Shown here: in pieces, positions 46,145 to 54,586 of the stretch
Position numbering within the stretch: position 1 is the stretch's first letter
How the letters are laid out: every line of letters starts with the position of its first letter
Assembly (NCBI GenBank): GCA_949286115.1
Contig: CASEBK010000047.1
Coordinates: 1 to 64,000 of the forward strand
Direction of reading: 5' to 3'
DNA length: 64,000 nt
From: an uncultured Veillonellaceae bacterium
GTDB taxonomy: Bacteria; Bacillota; Negativicutes; Veillonellales; Dialisteraceae
The notes under the pieces: generated by a model
Databases searched by the model: none
Told to the model about the DNA's origin: nothing
The model's input: only the letters and a program-made list of their open reading frames with translations
Program-made: the position numbers and the translations under genes

Positions 46145-46415
46145 GACCTATAAAAAAGCAAGACTGGCTGCTGACCCGGAGCTTCGAAAAGAGTATGAAG
46201 CACTGGAGAATACCTACGCCATCCGGCAGGCTATTCTCGATGCGAGAAAGCGGAGCGGCCTCACGCAGAAAGAACTGTCTCTGGCCAGCGGTATTCCTCA
46301 GGCCGATATTTCCCGCATGGAGAACGGCAATGGGAATCCTTCTCTCCGCACGCTCGCAAAACTGGCGGAGGGCATGAATATGGAGCTGAAGATCGTTTTT
46401 GCTCCCCGGCGCTGA
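46128..46415 (+). CDS. XRE-family antitoxin (HigA-like)
   Basis: The product is 95 residues. A helix-turn-helix lies at residues 40-80 (GLTQKELSLASGIPQADISRMENGNGNPS in the classic XRE pattern), preceded by an N-terminal segment (FETYKKARLAADPELRKEYEAL) that would contact the toxin. AAGGAGG precedes the ATG. Toxin first, antitoxin second is the HigBA order. It likely binds the palindrome at 45715-45732. Confidence 0.9.
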   Translation: MMVDFETYKKARLAADPELRKEYEALENTYAIRQAILDARKRSGLTQKELSLASGIPQADISRMENGNGNPSLRTLAKLAEGMNMELKIVFAPRR

Positions 46416-46429
46416 CCGGTGTTTCTAAC

Positions 46430-46473
46430 GCATAAGAAAGACCTGTACCCTTCCAAGGTACAGGCCTTTTTAT
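46430..46473. terminator. Bidirectional terminator between higA and the LOG gene
   Basis: AAGACCTGTACC-CTTCCAA-GGTACAGGCCTTTTTATT; closely similar to 45619-45662. Confidence 0.9.
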
Positions 46474-46475
46474 TG

Positions 46476-47030
46476 TCAAAAAGAAAGGTCCGCCGCGCGG
46501 AGGACCGCTTCGATCTCCGAAAGGCTCTGTACGAACGAGAGCCCCCGCCGGTCTTCTTCGCGGAGGAAGCCGTTCCGCACCATGCTCTGGAAATACTGGG
46601 CGAGCGCGTCATAGCAGCCGCCCACGTTCCACACCATGCAGGACTTCCGATGGCGACCGAGGCGGTAGAGGGAGTAGGCCTCGGCGATCTCTTCGAGCGT
46701 CCCTGGCCCGCCGGGCAGGGCGAGGAAGGCGTCCCCCATGGCGATCATCTTCACTTTCCGCTCCGCCATGGTCGTGACGGTCACCATCTCCGTAAGACCC
46801 GTGTGGGCTTCTTCGCGGGTCTTCAGGAATGTGGGGATGACGCCCGTCGCTTTGCCCCCTCCCGCGAGGACCGCATCTGCGACGGCCCCCATGAGTCCCG
46901 TGCGCCCTCCGCCGTAGATGAGGCGGATGCGCCGCGCCGCGAGCCACCGGCCGAGCTCTTCCGCCGCTGCCCGGTATGCCGGGTCGCGCCCGCAGGCCGC
47001 GCCGCAGTAGACCGTGAGATCCATTTTCAT
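46476..47030 (-). CDS. LOG-family nucleoside monophosphate phosphoribohydrolase
   Basis: The product is 184 residues. LIYGGGRTGLMGAVADA and the hallmark ALPGGPGTLEEIAEAY define the LOG (lonely guy) family, which cleaves nucleoside 5'-monophosphates to base and ribose phosphate. The ATG at 47030 overlaps the GNAT stop (ATGA) and follows GAGAGGAC. Last gene of the thiW-GNAT-LOG operon. Confidence 0.9.
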   Translation of the reverse strand: MKMDLTVYCGAACGRDPAYRAAAEELGRWLAARRIRLIYGGGRTGLMGAVADAVLAGGGKATGVIPTFLKTREEAHTGLTEMVTVTTMAERKVKMIAMGDAFLALPGGPGTLEEIAEAYSLYRLGRHRKSCMVWNVGGCYDALAQYFQSMVRNGFLREEDRRGLSFVQSLSEIEAVLRAADLSF

Positions 47031-47509
47031 GTCCTCTCTTTCTCCATCAGAAAATTCACGAACTGCGCGCCTCGGCAGAAGGCCCTCTGCTCTCTCATGA
47101 CGTGCCACCCTCGGGCGAGAAAGAAAGGCCGCGCCGTAAGGGACGCTTCCGTGCGGAGCGTCTTCGCCGAGACGGCTCTTTCAAGCGCTTCGAGGAGCGC
47201 CGTACCGACGCCCTCCCTTTGATGTTCCGCGTGCACGAAGAGACGGTCCAGATACCCGTCTTCCGCGATGTCTCCGAAGCCGAGGAAAACGCCGTCCTTT
47301 TCGGCAGCGAACGCGCGATGGGCACGGAAACGGGCCACCCACGCATTTACATCGTCCGCACCGGCCGCCCACGCGCGAAGCTGTGCCGTCCCATAGTCCG
47401 CGCGGTTCACGCGAAAGACGGTGTCCCGGAAGAGACGGGCCGCGCGCTCCGCATCCCTTTCCCGAAAGGGCCGGACGGCGATGGCCCCGCTTTGGTTTCC
47501 GCTATTCAT
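47027..47509 (-). CDS. GNAT-family N-acetyltransferase
   Basis: The product is 160 residues. The acetyl-CoA site LDRLFVHAEHQREGVGTALLEALE lies near residues 87-110 (R-x-x-G-x-G/A). The N-terminus AVRPFRERDAERAARLFRDTV is typical. Substrate unknown. It overlaps thiW by four bases. Confidence 0.85.
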   Translation of the reverse strand: MNSGNQSGAIAVRPFRERDAERAARLFRDTVFRVNRADYGTAQLRAWAAGADDVNAWVARFRAHRAFAAEKDGVFLGFGDIAEDGYLDRLFVHAEHQREGVGTALLEALERAVSAKTLRTEASLTARPFFLARGWHVMREQRAFCRGAQFVNFLMEKERT

Positions 47510-48045
47510 GTCTGTGATTTCTTTCCGTCATAAACGGGGCTTCCCAGTTTCCGCTGGAAGTCCCGCAGTGCGCCGTTCCGCGAGAGCGCCGTGAGGAGCA
47601 CGAAGGCCAGAGAGCCGCCGATGATCGTGCCGCAGAGGAAGAGGGGCACATAGTACAGCCACGACAGACCCGTCCGCCCGTAGAAGAGCTCCATCACCGG
47701 ATAGGAGACGACCGCGCCGATGATGCCCGTGCCGACGATCTCCCCTGTGACCGCCGCCCAGATGCGCCCGCCGGAGGCGCGGTACAGCACGCCGGAGAGC
47801 GCCGCGCCGAAAACGGCTCCTGTGAGCGCCAGCGGCGGGATGCCCAGGAGCATCATGCGGATGACGCCGATGAGCGACGCGCAGAAAAAGGCCTGCCGCG
47901 GCCCGAGAAAGACGGCGCACACGATATTGATGAGGTGCGCCATGGGGCACATGCCCTCGATGCGGAGGATCGGCGAGATGACGACCCCCAGTCCCACCAT
48001 CATGGCCCAAAATACGAAGCGACGAAGATGTTTTTCTTTTTCCAA
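47506..48045 (-). CDS. thiW: ECF transporter S component, ThiW type
   Basis: The product is 179 residues with five or six membrane helices. IEGMCPMAHLINIVCAVFLGPRQAF and LALTGAVFGAALSGVLYRASG match ThiW, the substrate-binding subunit thought to import a thiamine precursor (thiazole) with a shared energising module encoded elsewhere. The start is TTG at 48045 after GGAGGAG, and that site lies in a hairpin of a structured leader. Confidence 0.82.
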   Translation of the reverse strand: MEKEKHLRRFVFWAMMVGLGVVISPILRIEGMCPMAHLINIVCAVFLGPRQAFFCASLIGVIRMMLLGIPPLALTGAVFGAALSGVLYRASGGRIWAAVTGEIVGTGIIGAVVSYPVMELFYGRTGLSWLYYVPLFLCGTIIGGSLAFVLLTALSRNGALRDFQRKLGSPVYDGKKSQT

Positions 48046-48052
48046 GGTATCA

Positions 48053-48200
48053 CTCCTCCCGGCAGAATCCGGTCTGCCGAAGGAGCTGCGCAGAAAGGGA
48101 GCGCCTGAAACGGCCCGGCCGGTCGGTCGGCACTCCCAAGTGCCCTCTCACCCCGAAACACGGGTTCCCTCGCTGTACAGAAACGATCCAGGGCGCTCCC
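48053..48200 (-). promoter_or_regulatory. Structured 5' leader of thiW, candidate riboswitch
   Basis: A perfect 9-bp closing stem GGGAGCGCC/GGCGCTCCC (48192-48200 with 48097-48105) encloses about 86 bases with smaller hairpins (CCCG...CGGG; GGCACT-TGGG-AGTGCC). Next to the gene CTCCTTCGGCAGA pairs almost fully with TCTGCCGGGAGGAG (48053-48086), burying the Shine-Dalgarno. It looks like an aptamer plus a translation-blocking switch. TPP would be expected for thiW, but I do not find the CUGAGA and related TPP core sequences, so the class is unassigned. Confidence 0.5.
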
Positions 48201-48214
48201 CCTCGATCGCTACC

Positions 48215-48223
48215 AGTATACCA
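48215..48223 (-). promoter_or_regulatory. Extended -10 promoter of the thiW operon
   Basis: TGG-TATACT (TGnTATAAT type) starts the transcript just upstream of the structured leader. No good -35 is visible. Confidence 0.5.
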
Positions 48224-48245
48224 TGAAACGGCGCGCCTCACGCAC

Positions 48246-48281
48246 AAAAAAAGAGGAGACGGGACGGGCCCGTTCTCCCCC
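48246..48281 (-). terminator. Terminator of the racemase/M20 operon
   Basis: GGGGGAGAACGGG-CCCGT...TCTCC with a small bulge, followed by TCTTTTTTT on the minus strand. Confidence 0.7.
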
Positions 48282-48291
48282 TGTATCCATT

Positions 48292-49464
48292 TCAGCCGAT
48301 GGACGTTCTTTCTCTCACTTTGAGCAGGATGCCTGCGGTCTGCTTCGCCCGGAGGAAGAGGCTCTCCACGTCGGCCCATTCTTCCACGGTGTGGTTCCGC
48401 GCGCCTTCCACGCCCATGGCGCAGAGCGTCGCGACGCCGGCGGCCGTGGTGTACGCCGCGTCGCTGCCGCCGCCGCAGAGCCGCGCTTCCGGCTTCGGGA
48501 ATCCGCTCTCCGCCGCCACGTCCTGCGCGATGGCAAGGAGCTTCATGTTGCCGTCGAGGCGGGGCATCACCGCAAATCCCACGCTGTCGGTGAGCTTCGT
48601 CGTCGTGTCCGGCACGAAGGTCTTCGCGCAGACGGCGGCCACTTTTTCCCGGAGGACCGGCAGGTCTTCCGGATGGGTGTAGCGGAAGTCGCACTCCACC
48701 CGGCAGTACGCCGGAGCGGCGTTCGCCACGGTGCCCCCTTCGATGGTGCCCACGTTCACATTGTATTCTTTCGAATAATCGGTGAGCGCTTCGATCTCGA
48801 TGATCTTGTGGGCCATCTCAAGGATGGCGCTGCGCCCGTTCTGGGGGTCATTCCCCACGTGGCAGCCCCGGCCGTGTACTTCCACAAAGAAGCGCCAGCA
48901 CCCTTTCCGCTGCACCACGAGGCTGTTGTCCGTGAAGCCGGTCTCGAAGTTGAACGCGCATTTCGCGCCGCGCGCTTCCTTCTCGATGAGGGCGGGCGCG
49001 TCGGAGTAGCAGTGCGCCGGCTCTTCGTCCGCGTCGAGGATGACTTTCACCGGGAAATCGAGAGAGCCCGCCGCGTCGAGCGCCCGGAGCGCGGAGAGGA
49101 GGATGGTGACGCCCCCTTTCATGTCGAGCACGCCCGGACCGTAGGCCTTGCCGTCTTTGATGGTGAAAGGCCGGCGGTCCGGCTCGCCTTCGAAGAAGAC
49201 CGTGTCCATGTGCCCCATGAGGATGACGAAGGGCTTCGTCATGTCCCCTTTCTCCGCGATGATGGTGTCGCCGCATTTTTCATAGGACACGCGGCGGATG
49301 GAGAATCCCAGCTTTTTCAGGACGCCTGCGCAGAGATCGCCCATGGCCATGCCGCCCGCCTTGACGCCGATGCCGGAGTCGATGGTGACCATCTCTTTCC
49401 ACAGGTCCACCATGTCATCGCGGTGCGCGTCGATCCACTGATAGGCTTTGTCTTTTGCGTTCAT
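48292..49464 (-). CDS. M20-family carboxypeptidase/deacylase (CPG2-like), paralogue 1
   Basis: The product is 390 residues. Metal ligands: GHMDTVF near residue 85, GPGVLDMKGG near 112, DADEEPAH near 148, and a late His. The dimerisation domain contains VHGRGCHVGNDPQNGRSAI. CPG2-like M20 enzymes remove acyl or amino-acid groups from C-terminal or N-acylated amino acids. Its neighbours (racemase, MFS transporter, second M20) suggest it hydrolyses N-acyl amino acids or dipeptides after racemisation; that is inference. Nine bases after the paralogue. Confidence 0.88.
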   Translation of the reverse strand: MNAKDKAYQWIDAHRDDMVDLWKEMVTIDSGIGVKAGGMAMGDLCAGVLKKLGFSIRRVSYEKCGDTIIAEKGDMTKPFVILMGHMDTVFFEGEPDRRPFTIKDGKAYGPGVLDMKGGVTILLSALRALDAAGSLDFPVKVILDADEEPAHCYSDAPALIEKEARGAKCAFNFETGFTDNSLVVQRKGCWRFFVEVHGRGCHVGNDPQNGRSAILEMAHKIIEIEALTDYSKEYNVNVGTIEGGTVANAAPAYCRVECDFRYTHPEDLPVLREKVAAVCAKTFVPDTTTKLTDSVGFAVMPRLDGNMKLLAIAQDVAAESGFPKPEARLCGGGSDAAYTTAAGVATLCAMGVEGARNHTVEEWADVESLFLRAKQTAGILLKVRERTSIG

Positions 49465-49473
49465 AGTTCCTCC

Positions 49474-50625
49474 TCAGAGCTCCATGAGGAGCGCGGCGGA
49501 AAGTTTCGCCCGCTCGGTGAGAGAGCTCTCTTCCGCCCATTCGCGGACGGTGTGATTATACTGGCCTTTCACGCCCATGGCGCAGAGCGTGGGCACCCCT
49601 TCCATGGTGAGATACGCCGAGTCGCTGCCGCCGCCCACGGCGATGGCTTTCATGGCGGGAAGCCCCGCGTCTTTTGCGATGGCCTGCGCCTTCTCGAAGA
49701 GCGCTTCCGAAGCGGGAAGCTTCTCCATGGCGGCCATCTTGATCTGGCAGACGCAGGCAGTCTTCACGCCATCAATATAGACTTCGTCCGTGATCTCCTG
49801 GAAGGCATTCTCCACCCGCGCAAGGCCCGCTGCCGAAGCGAACCGCACGTCCACCTGGCACCAGGCGTGCTCGGGGATGGCGTTCGGCACGGTGCCGCCG
49901 GAGATGACGCCCACGTTCACCGTAGTCCCTTCGGCAAAGTCGGTGAGCGCCTCCATGGCGAGCACCTTGTGGCAGAGCTCCTTCACGGCGCTCCTGCCGT
50001 CTTCGGGGTTGTTTCCCGCATGAGCTCCCACGCCGTGGAAATCGAAACGGTACTGGGCGCAGCCTTTCCGCGCGAGGACGATGCCGTCATCGATGAATCC
50101 GGTCTCGTAGTTGAAGGCCATGAAGGCGCCCTTCGCTTCGGCGCGGTAGTCCTCGGCGGCATGAGACCAGCCGTGGCCTACCTCTTCATCCCCTGCCAGG
50201 ATGATCTTCAGGGGGTACCGGTTCCATCCGCTCTCGAGAAGCGTCTTCACCGCGTAGAGCATCACGGTGATGCCGCCCTTCATGTCCAGCACGCCCGGAC
50301 CGGTGACGCGGCCATCCTTCACGGTGAAGGGGCGCTCCGCCGCCGTGCCGTCCGCAAAGACGGTATCCATGTGTCCCGTCAAAATGACGAAGGGCTTCGT
50401 CATATCGCCCTTTTCTGCCACGAGCATGTTGCCCGCTTTTTCATATTCGTGGAAACGGACAGTAAAGCCCAGCGGCTCGAGGAAGGCCCGGATGTCCTGT
50501 CCCACCGCGTCGACTCCCGCTTTATTGCCGGAGCCGCAGTCCCGGTCCACCAGAGAGCGCCAGGTCTTCATCATGGCGGGCTTTGCGGCCTCGATGGCAT
50601 GAAATACCTCTTCTCTCGTCTTCAT
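49474..50625 (-). CDS. M20-family carboxypeptidase/deacylase (CPG2-like), paralogue 2
   Basis: The product is 383 residues and shares the fold and motifs of the 48292 gene: GHMDTVFADG, GPGVLDMKGGITVML, AGDEEVGHG, GAHAGNNPEDGRSAV. About 40 % identical by eye, so an old tandem duplication. The ATG at 50625 overlaps the stop of the racemase gene (ATGA), so the two products are made together. It differs from paralogue 1 in having Gly-His after the EE pair, suggesting different substrate choice. Confidence 0.88.
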   Translation of the reverse strand: MKTREEVFHAIEAAKPAMMKTWRSLVDRDCGSGNKAGVDAVGQDIRAFLEPLGFTVRFHEYEKAGNMLVAEKGDMTKPFVILTGHMDTVFADGTAAERPFTVKDGRVTGPGVLDMKGGITVMLYAVKTLLESGWNRYPLKIILAGDEEVGHGWSHAAEDYRAEAKGAFMAFNYETGFIDDGIVLARKGCAQYRFDFHGVGAHAGNNPEDGRSAVKELCHKVLAMEALTDFAEGTTVNVGVISGGTVPNAIPEHAWCQVDVRFASAAGLARVENAFQEITDEVYIDGVKTACVCQIKMAAMEKLPASEALFEKAQAIAKDAGLPAMKAIAVGGGSDSAYLTMEGVPTLCAMGVKGQYNHTVREWAEESSLTERAKLSAALLMEL

Positions 50626-51734
50626 TTCGTGTACTCCCATTTCTCGATCGTGTGCTGATCGACCACTTCCTGATCAAGTTCAAAGCCCGTGCCGGGGCAG
50701 TCGGAGAGGCGGATCTTCGCATGGCTGTCGATGTACGTGGAGGGCGTGACGATGTCCACGGCGTAGTAGCGGTCGCTGCCGGGGATGTCGTTCGGGTAGC
50801 GGTAGTAGGGAAGCGTCGCCACGGCCAGATTATGGCCCCGCGCCACGCCGTCGTCCACCATGCCGCCGCACCAGCAGTACACGCCGTGTTCGCCGGCATA
50901 CTGCTGGATGCGCCGCGCTTCGGTGAGGCCGCCCACGCGGGCTACTTTGATGTTGATGATGCGGCAGCTGCCGAGCTCGATGGCGCGGCGCGCGTCGTCC
51001 ACAGAGTCGATGCTCTCGTCGAGGCAGATCGGCGTCTGGATGGCCGCCTGCAGGTGCCGATGGTCCACGATGTCATCCGAGGCGAGAGGCTGCTCGATCA
51101 TGAGGAGATGGAGATCGTCCAGCTCTTTGAAGAGCTCGATGTCCGCCAGCGTATAGGCAGAGTTCGCATCCGCCATGAGCATGATGTCGCCGAATTCTTT
51201 CCGCACCGCCGCGAGATACTCGATATCCTTCCCCGGCTTGATCTTGCATTTCACTCGGCGATAGCCCTGCTTCATGTAGGACTCCACCGTGCGGAGCAGA
51301 TCGTCCGGTGTATTTTCGATGCCGAGGGACACCCCCGCTTCGATCTCGTCCCGCACGCCGCCCAGCGCTTTATATTCCGGAAGGCCCTGCTCCTTCGCGT
51401 AGAGCTCCCAGAGCGCGCAGTCCACAGACGCGCGGGCCATGCGGTTCCGGCGGATCCACGCCGTCTCGTCGAAGAAATGAACCGGGTCTTCGATGTCGCC
51501 CATGTCGAAGAGCGCGGGGATGAGATAATTCTGAATGACATAGAGCGCGCCGATGGTGGTCTCTTCGTTGTACCACGGACGGAGGAACGCGGAGCACGCC
51601 CCGCGGCCCACGTTGCCTTCGTCGTCCCAGAGCTCGATCACAGAGAAATCCTTCTCGATGAGCCCGAAGCTCGTGCGGAAAGGCTTTTTGAAGTCCAGAT
51701 GCATCCGGCGGAGCACCACTTTGCTGATTTTCAT
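50622..51734 (-). CDS. Enolase-superfamily N-acylamino acid racemase / dipeptide epimerase-like, paralogue 1
   Basis: The product is 370 residues. The MLE-subgroup active site is visible: KCKIKPG (K-x-K) near residue 162, metal ligands in ADANSAYTL, IEQPLAS and CLDESID, and the second base lysine in INIKVARVGG near 265. Characterised relatives are o-succinylbenzoate synthase, N-succinylamino acid racemase and muconate cycloisomerase. Menaquinone genes are absent while two M20 hydrolases and a transporter are present, so racemisation of an N-acylated amino acid is the better guess. Strong AAGGAGG before ATG. Confidence 0.85.
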   Translation of the reverse strand: MKISKVVLRRMHLDFKKPFRTSFGLIEKDFSVIELWDDEGNVGRGACSAFLRPWYNEETTIGALYVIQNYLIPALFDMGDIEDPVHFFDETAWIRRNRMARASVDCALWELYAKEQGLPEYKALGGVRDEIEAGVSLGIENTPDDLLRTVESYMKQGYRRVKCKIKPGKDIEYLAAVRKEFGDIMLMADANSAYTLADIELFKELDDLHLLMIEQPLASDDIVDHRHLQAAIQTPICLDESIDSVDDARRAIELGSCRIINIKVARVGGLTEARRIQQYAGEHGVYCWCGGMVDDGVARGHNLAVATLPYYRYPNDIPGSDRYYAVDIVTPSTYIDSHAKIRLSDCPGTGFELDQEVVDQHTIEKWEYTK

Positions 51735-51806
51735 ACGTAAAACCTCCTTGAAACAAAGAGCCGTTCTTTCCTCAGAAAGGGGCCGGCCCTTCCTGAACAG
51801 GATCTG

Positions 51807-53021
51807 TTAATTGGCCGCCGCTTCCGCTCTCTTACGAATGGACAGGGCGAACAGGACGCACAGCACGCCCATCGTCATGAGATAGTAGAAGACCGAAGCG
51901 AACGTGCCGTTGGTCGCATAGAGGAAGCCCATGAAGGCCGGGGAGAGGAAGCCCGCCACCTGGCCGCCCATATTGACGAGGGCGGAGGCTGAGCCGGAGA
52001 TGGCCCCGGTGACGACCTTCAGCGTGAGGCCCACGGTGAGGGCCATGATGGTGGATTTGAAGAAATACACGCCGCACTGGAAGATGACCACCGTGGCGAG
52101 CGTCTCCGCATTGTACATGAGAAAGAGGAAGAACGCCGTGCCGCCGCCTGAGAGCGCGATGAGGTATTTCTCTCTGTTTTCAAAAAATTTATCCATGATC
52201 CAGCCGCAGGACGCGCTGGAGACGAAGGACGCGATGAAGGGGATCGGCGTGAGGTACCCCACCGCCTTGAGATCGATGCCTCGCTCGGCGATGAGGTACG
52301 TGGGGATCCACGCGTCGAGCCCCTTATTGATGCAGGACACGCAGAACGCGCAGAGGATGAGCTTCCATACGAGGGGCATCTTGAGAAGCTGGATGAAATA
52401 TTTCGACTGGTTCTTCTTGTCGTCCTTCTTCTCTTCTGCAGGCCGCCGGGCCTTCACGAGGAAGACGTAGAGGAAGACATAGGCGAGGCCGATGAGCCCG
52501 AGGATCTGGAACATGCCGCGCCAGCCGAACCACAGAATGAGCGGCACGACCACCACCGGGGCAAGCGCCGAGCCGATGTAGTTCGACGAGAGGACGAAGC
52601 CCGTGTACTTCGCGCGCACTTCCCGGGGAAAATATTCGGCCACGGCGCGGAAGCAGGAACCGGCATAGGGACCTTCGCAGAGGCCGAAGACGAACCGGAG
52701 AAAGAGGAGCCCCGAGAGCGTCTGGGCGTGGCCGGTGGTGAAGGTGAAGACGGACCACAGGGCAAGGGCCACGCAGATGACCGTCTTCGACCCGAATTTA
52801 TCGGAGAACCACCCGCCGGGGATCTGCATGATGGAGTAACCGATGAAGAAGACGCTGATGACGACGCCCATCTCCGTGGGCGCGAGATTGAAGTCCTTCG
52901 ACACCGACGGCAGGGCCAGACCGATGGCCGAACGGTCGATGTAGGAGATGCAGAACCCTACGTAGAGGAAGAAGAACACCACGTAGCGGTTCTCTGTCTG
53001 GAATTTTTTCAGCCAACTCAC
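51807..53021 (-). CDS. MFS transporter, anion:cation symporter (ACS)-like
   Basis: The product is 404 residues with 12 predicted membrane helices. ACS/major-facilitator signs: SYIDRSAIGLALPSVSKDF in helix 1, GYSIMQIPGGWFSDKFGSK in the 2-3 loop, and RFVFGLCEGP. The start is taken as GTG 53021 (SWLKKFQTENR), preceded by GGGAGG at seven bases, since upstream ATGs lack a ribosome-binding site. Likely imports an organic acid or N-acyl amino acid for the enzymes encoded just downstream. First gene of the operon MFS-racemase-M20-M20. Confidence 0.85.
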   Translation of the reverse strand: MSWLKKFQTENRYVVFFFLYVGFCISYIDRSAIGLALPSVSKDFNLAPTEMGVVISVFFIGYSIMQIPGGWFSDKFGSKTVICVALALWSVFTFTTGHAQTLSGLLFLRFVFGLCEGPYAGSCFRAVAEYFPREVRAKYTGFVLSSNYIGSALAPVVVVPLILWFGWRGMFQILGLIGLAYVFLYVFLVKARRPAEEKKDDKKNQSKYFIQLLKMPLVWKLILCAFCVSCINKGLDAWIPTYLIAERGIDLKAVGYLTPIPFIASFVSSASCGWIMDKFFENREKYLIALSGGGTAFFLFLMYNAETLATVVIFQCGVYFFKSTIMALTVGLTLKVVTGAISGSASALVNMGGQVAGFLSPAFMGFLYATNGTFASVFYYLMTMGVLCVLFALSIRKRAEAAAN

Positions 53022-53192
53022 ATTAAAACCTCCCATCTGCACAGGAAGCCACAGGCACGCCTCCCCCAGCGCGCTCTGTGGCTCCCTTGCCGCAGGCTCC
53101 CGCCTGCTTTACTTATAATGAACTTGCCTATATGATAGAGGAAACGTGTTGTCCTGAATAGACCTTTATTCTGTCCGAAATGAGGCGATATC

Positions 53193-54518
53193 ATGAAGAT
53201 CGGTCTGGTCGCGCCGGTGGAGATCCTCGGGGAGCTCTCCGCCTTCACCGAGAAGGAATTTCCCGACGAGACGTTCCTTCCCTTTCCGTACCGCACCATC
53301 CTGGAGATCCCGCGTCTCCTCTCTGGCCAGCAGAACCGGGCGGACGCGTTTCTCTTCCTGGGAGAGACCGCCCGGCGCTTCGCCGCAGCCTCCGTTGCCC
53401 CCGCCGTGCCGTGGCTGGCCATCCCCCGCTCCGCGTCGGCGCTCCTCCGGCTCCTCTTCCGCGCCGCCGTGGCGGGCCGGTCCATGAAGATCGCCTCCGA
53501 CTGGGCGAGAGAAGACGTGTTCCGCCTCGCCTTTCAGGAAATCGGCATCCCGTCAGAAAAATACGAGCTCCATCTGCAGCCGGTGCGCGCCTACAATGAA
53601 GAGCTCCTCGCAGAAGAAGCCGCCCGCATGGCCGCGCTCTACCGCGCGGGAGCCGTTGATTTCTGCATCACCATCTTCTACCGAGTACAGACGCTCCTTG
53701 CAAAGGAAAATGTCCCGGTGTATGTGCTCCAGCCGTCCTTCGAAGACATCCGCGCGGGCATCGAGAGGCTCATCCTCTCTCACGAGCTCCGCCGCGGGCA
53801 GGAGAGCGGTCTCGCCTGCGCGGCCCTCCGCCTCACGGCGGACGAAGACCATTTCCCCGCCGACCGCGGGTACGATCTGGGAGATGCGCGCCTCACGGCG
53901 GCCCACCCTATCTGGCAGTTCGCCCGGGAGACGCGGGCTGCCTGCATCGAGCGGCCCCCGTCGGGTTGGCTCCTCGTGAGCACGCGGGCGGAGTTCGAAG
54001 CGGCCACCGCGCAGTATCACCAGCTGCCGCTCCTCGCCAGGGTGCGCGCCGCGGGGCCCTTCACGCTCTCCGTGGGCTTCGGGCTCGGCACGACCGTGGA
54101 AGAAGCAAAGCTCCACGCCGAGCGGGCCCTCGCACGGGCGCTCCGCCGCGGCGGCGATCAAGCGTACCTCATAGGGCCGGGGCTCTCTTTCACCGTGCCG
54201 CCCGCCCGGGGCGACCAGTCCACCCAGCGCGCTCCGCTCCTCTCTATAGAGCAGCAGCTCCTTCCCCTCTCGCAGAAGACCGGCATCAGCCTCCGCGTGC
54301 TCACCCTCCTCGCCCGGGCCTGCCGCGATACGGAGCGCACGCGCTTCACCTCCGCCGAGCTGGCCGATCTCACCGGCGTCACTCCGCGGACGATGAACCG
54401 CATCCTGCTAAAGCTCATCGACCGCCGCCTCGCGCGGGAAGCGGGCCGTCAGTACACCGCCCGCACGGGCCGTCCGAGCCGCCTCATCGAGCTCCTCCTC
54501 CGCCCGCCGCAGCCTTGA
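53193..54518 (+). CDS. Transcriptional regulator with nucleotide-cyclase-like middle and C-terminal HTH
   Basis: The product is 441 residues, transcribed away from the MFS operon. Residues 1-225 look like a PrpR/periplasmic-binding-like sensor (AGAVDFCITIFYRVQTLLAKENVPVYV). Residues 265-335 resemble a degenerate GGDEF/GTP cyclohydrolase III fold (FTLSVGFGLGTTVEEAKLHAERAL...DQAYLIG). A winged helix-turn-helix follows at about 390-435 (FTSAELADLTGVTPRTMNRILLKL). It probably controls the divergent racemase/M20/MFS operon in response to an amino-acid-derived ligand. The family name is uncertain. Confidence 0.75.
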   Translation: MKIGLVAPVEILGELSAFTEKEFPDETFLPFPYRTILEIPRLLSGQQNRADAFLFLGETARRFAAASVAPAVPWLAIPRSASALLRLLFRAAVAGRSMKIASDWAREDVFRLAFQEIGIPSEKYELHLQPVRAYNEELLAEEAARMAALYRAGAVDFCITIFYRVQTLLAKENVPVYVLQPSFEDIRAGIERLILSHELRRGQESGLACAALRLTADEDHFPADRGYDLGDARLTAAHPIWQFARETRAACIERPPSGWLLVSTRAEFEAATAQYHQLPLLARVRAAGPFTLSVGFGLGTTVEEAKLHAERALARALRRGGDQAYLIGPGLSFTVPPARGDQSTQRAPLLSIEQQLLPLSQKTGISLRVLTLLARACRDTERTRFTSAELADLTGVTPRTMNRILLKLIDRRLAREAGRQYTARTGRPSRLIELLLRPPQP

Positions 54519-54541
54519 AGCCCGTTTCATATGTCCCACGC

Positions 54542-54576
54542 AAAAAGGACCTGCCCACAGAGCAAGTCCTTTTCTT
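54542..54576. terminator. Convergent terminator
   Basis: AAAAAGGACCTGC...GCAAGTCCTTTTC between the regulator and the second racemase; works in both directions. Confidence 0.85.
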
Positions 54577-54586
54577 TCTTCTGTTT

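Noticed and set aside
48053..48223. TPP riboswitch before thiW
   Set aside because: A stretch resembling the 3' TPP core (CAGCGAGGGAA) is present, but the CUGAGA and other conserved 5' core parts are missing, so I only call an unassigned structured leader.
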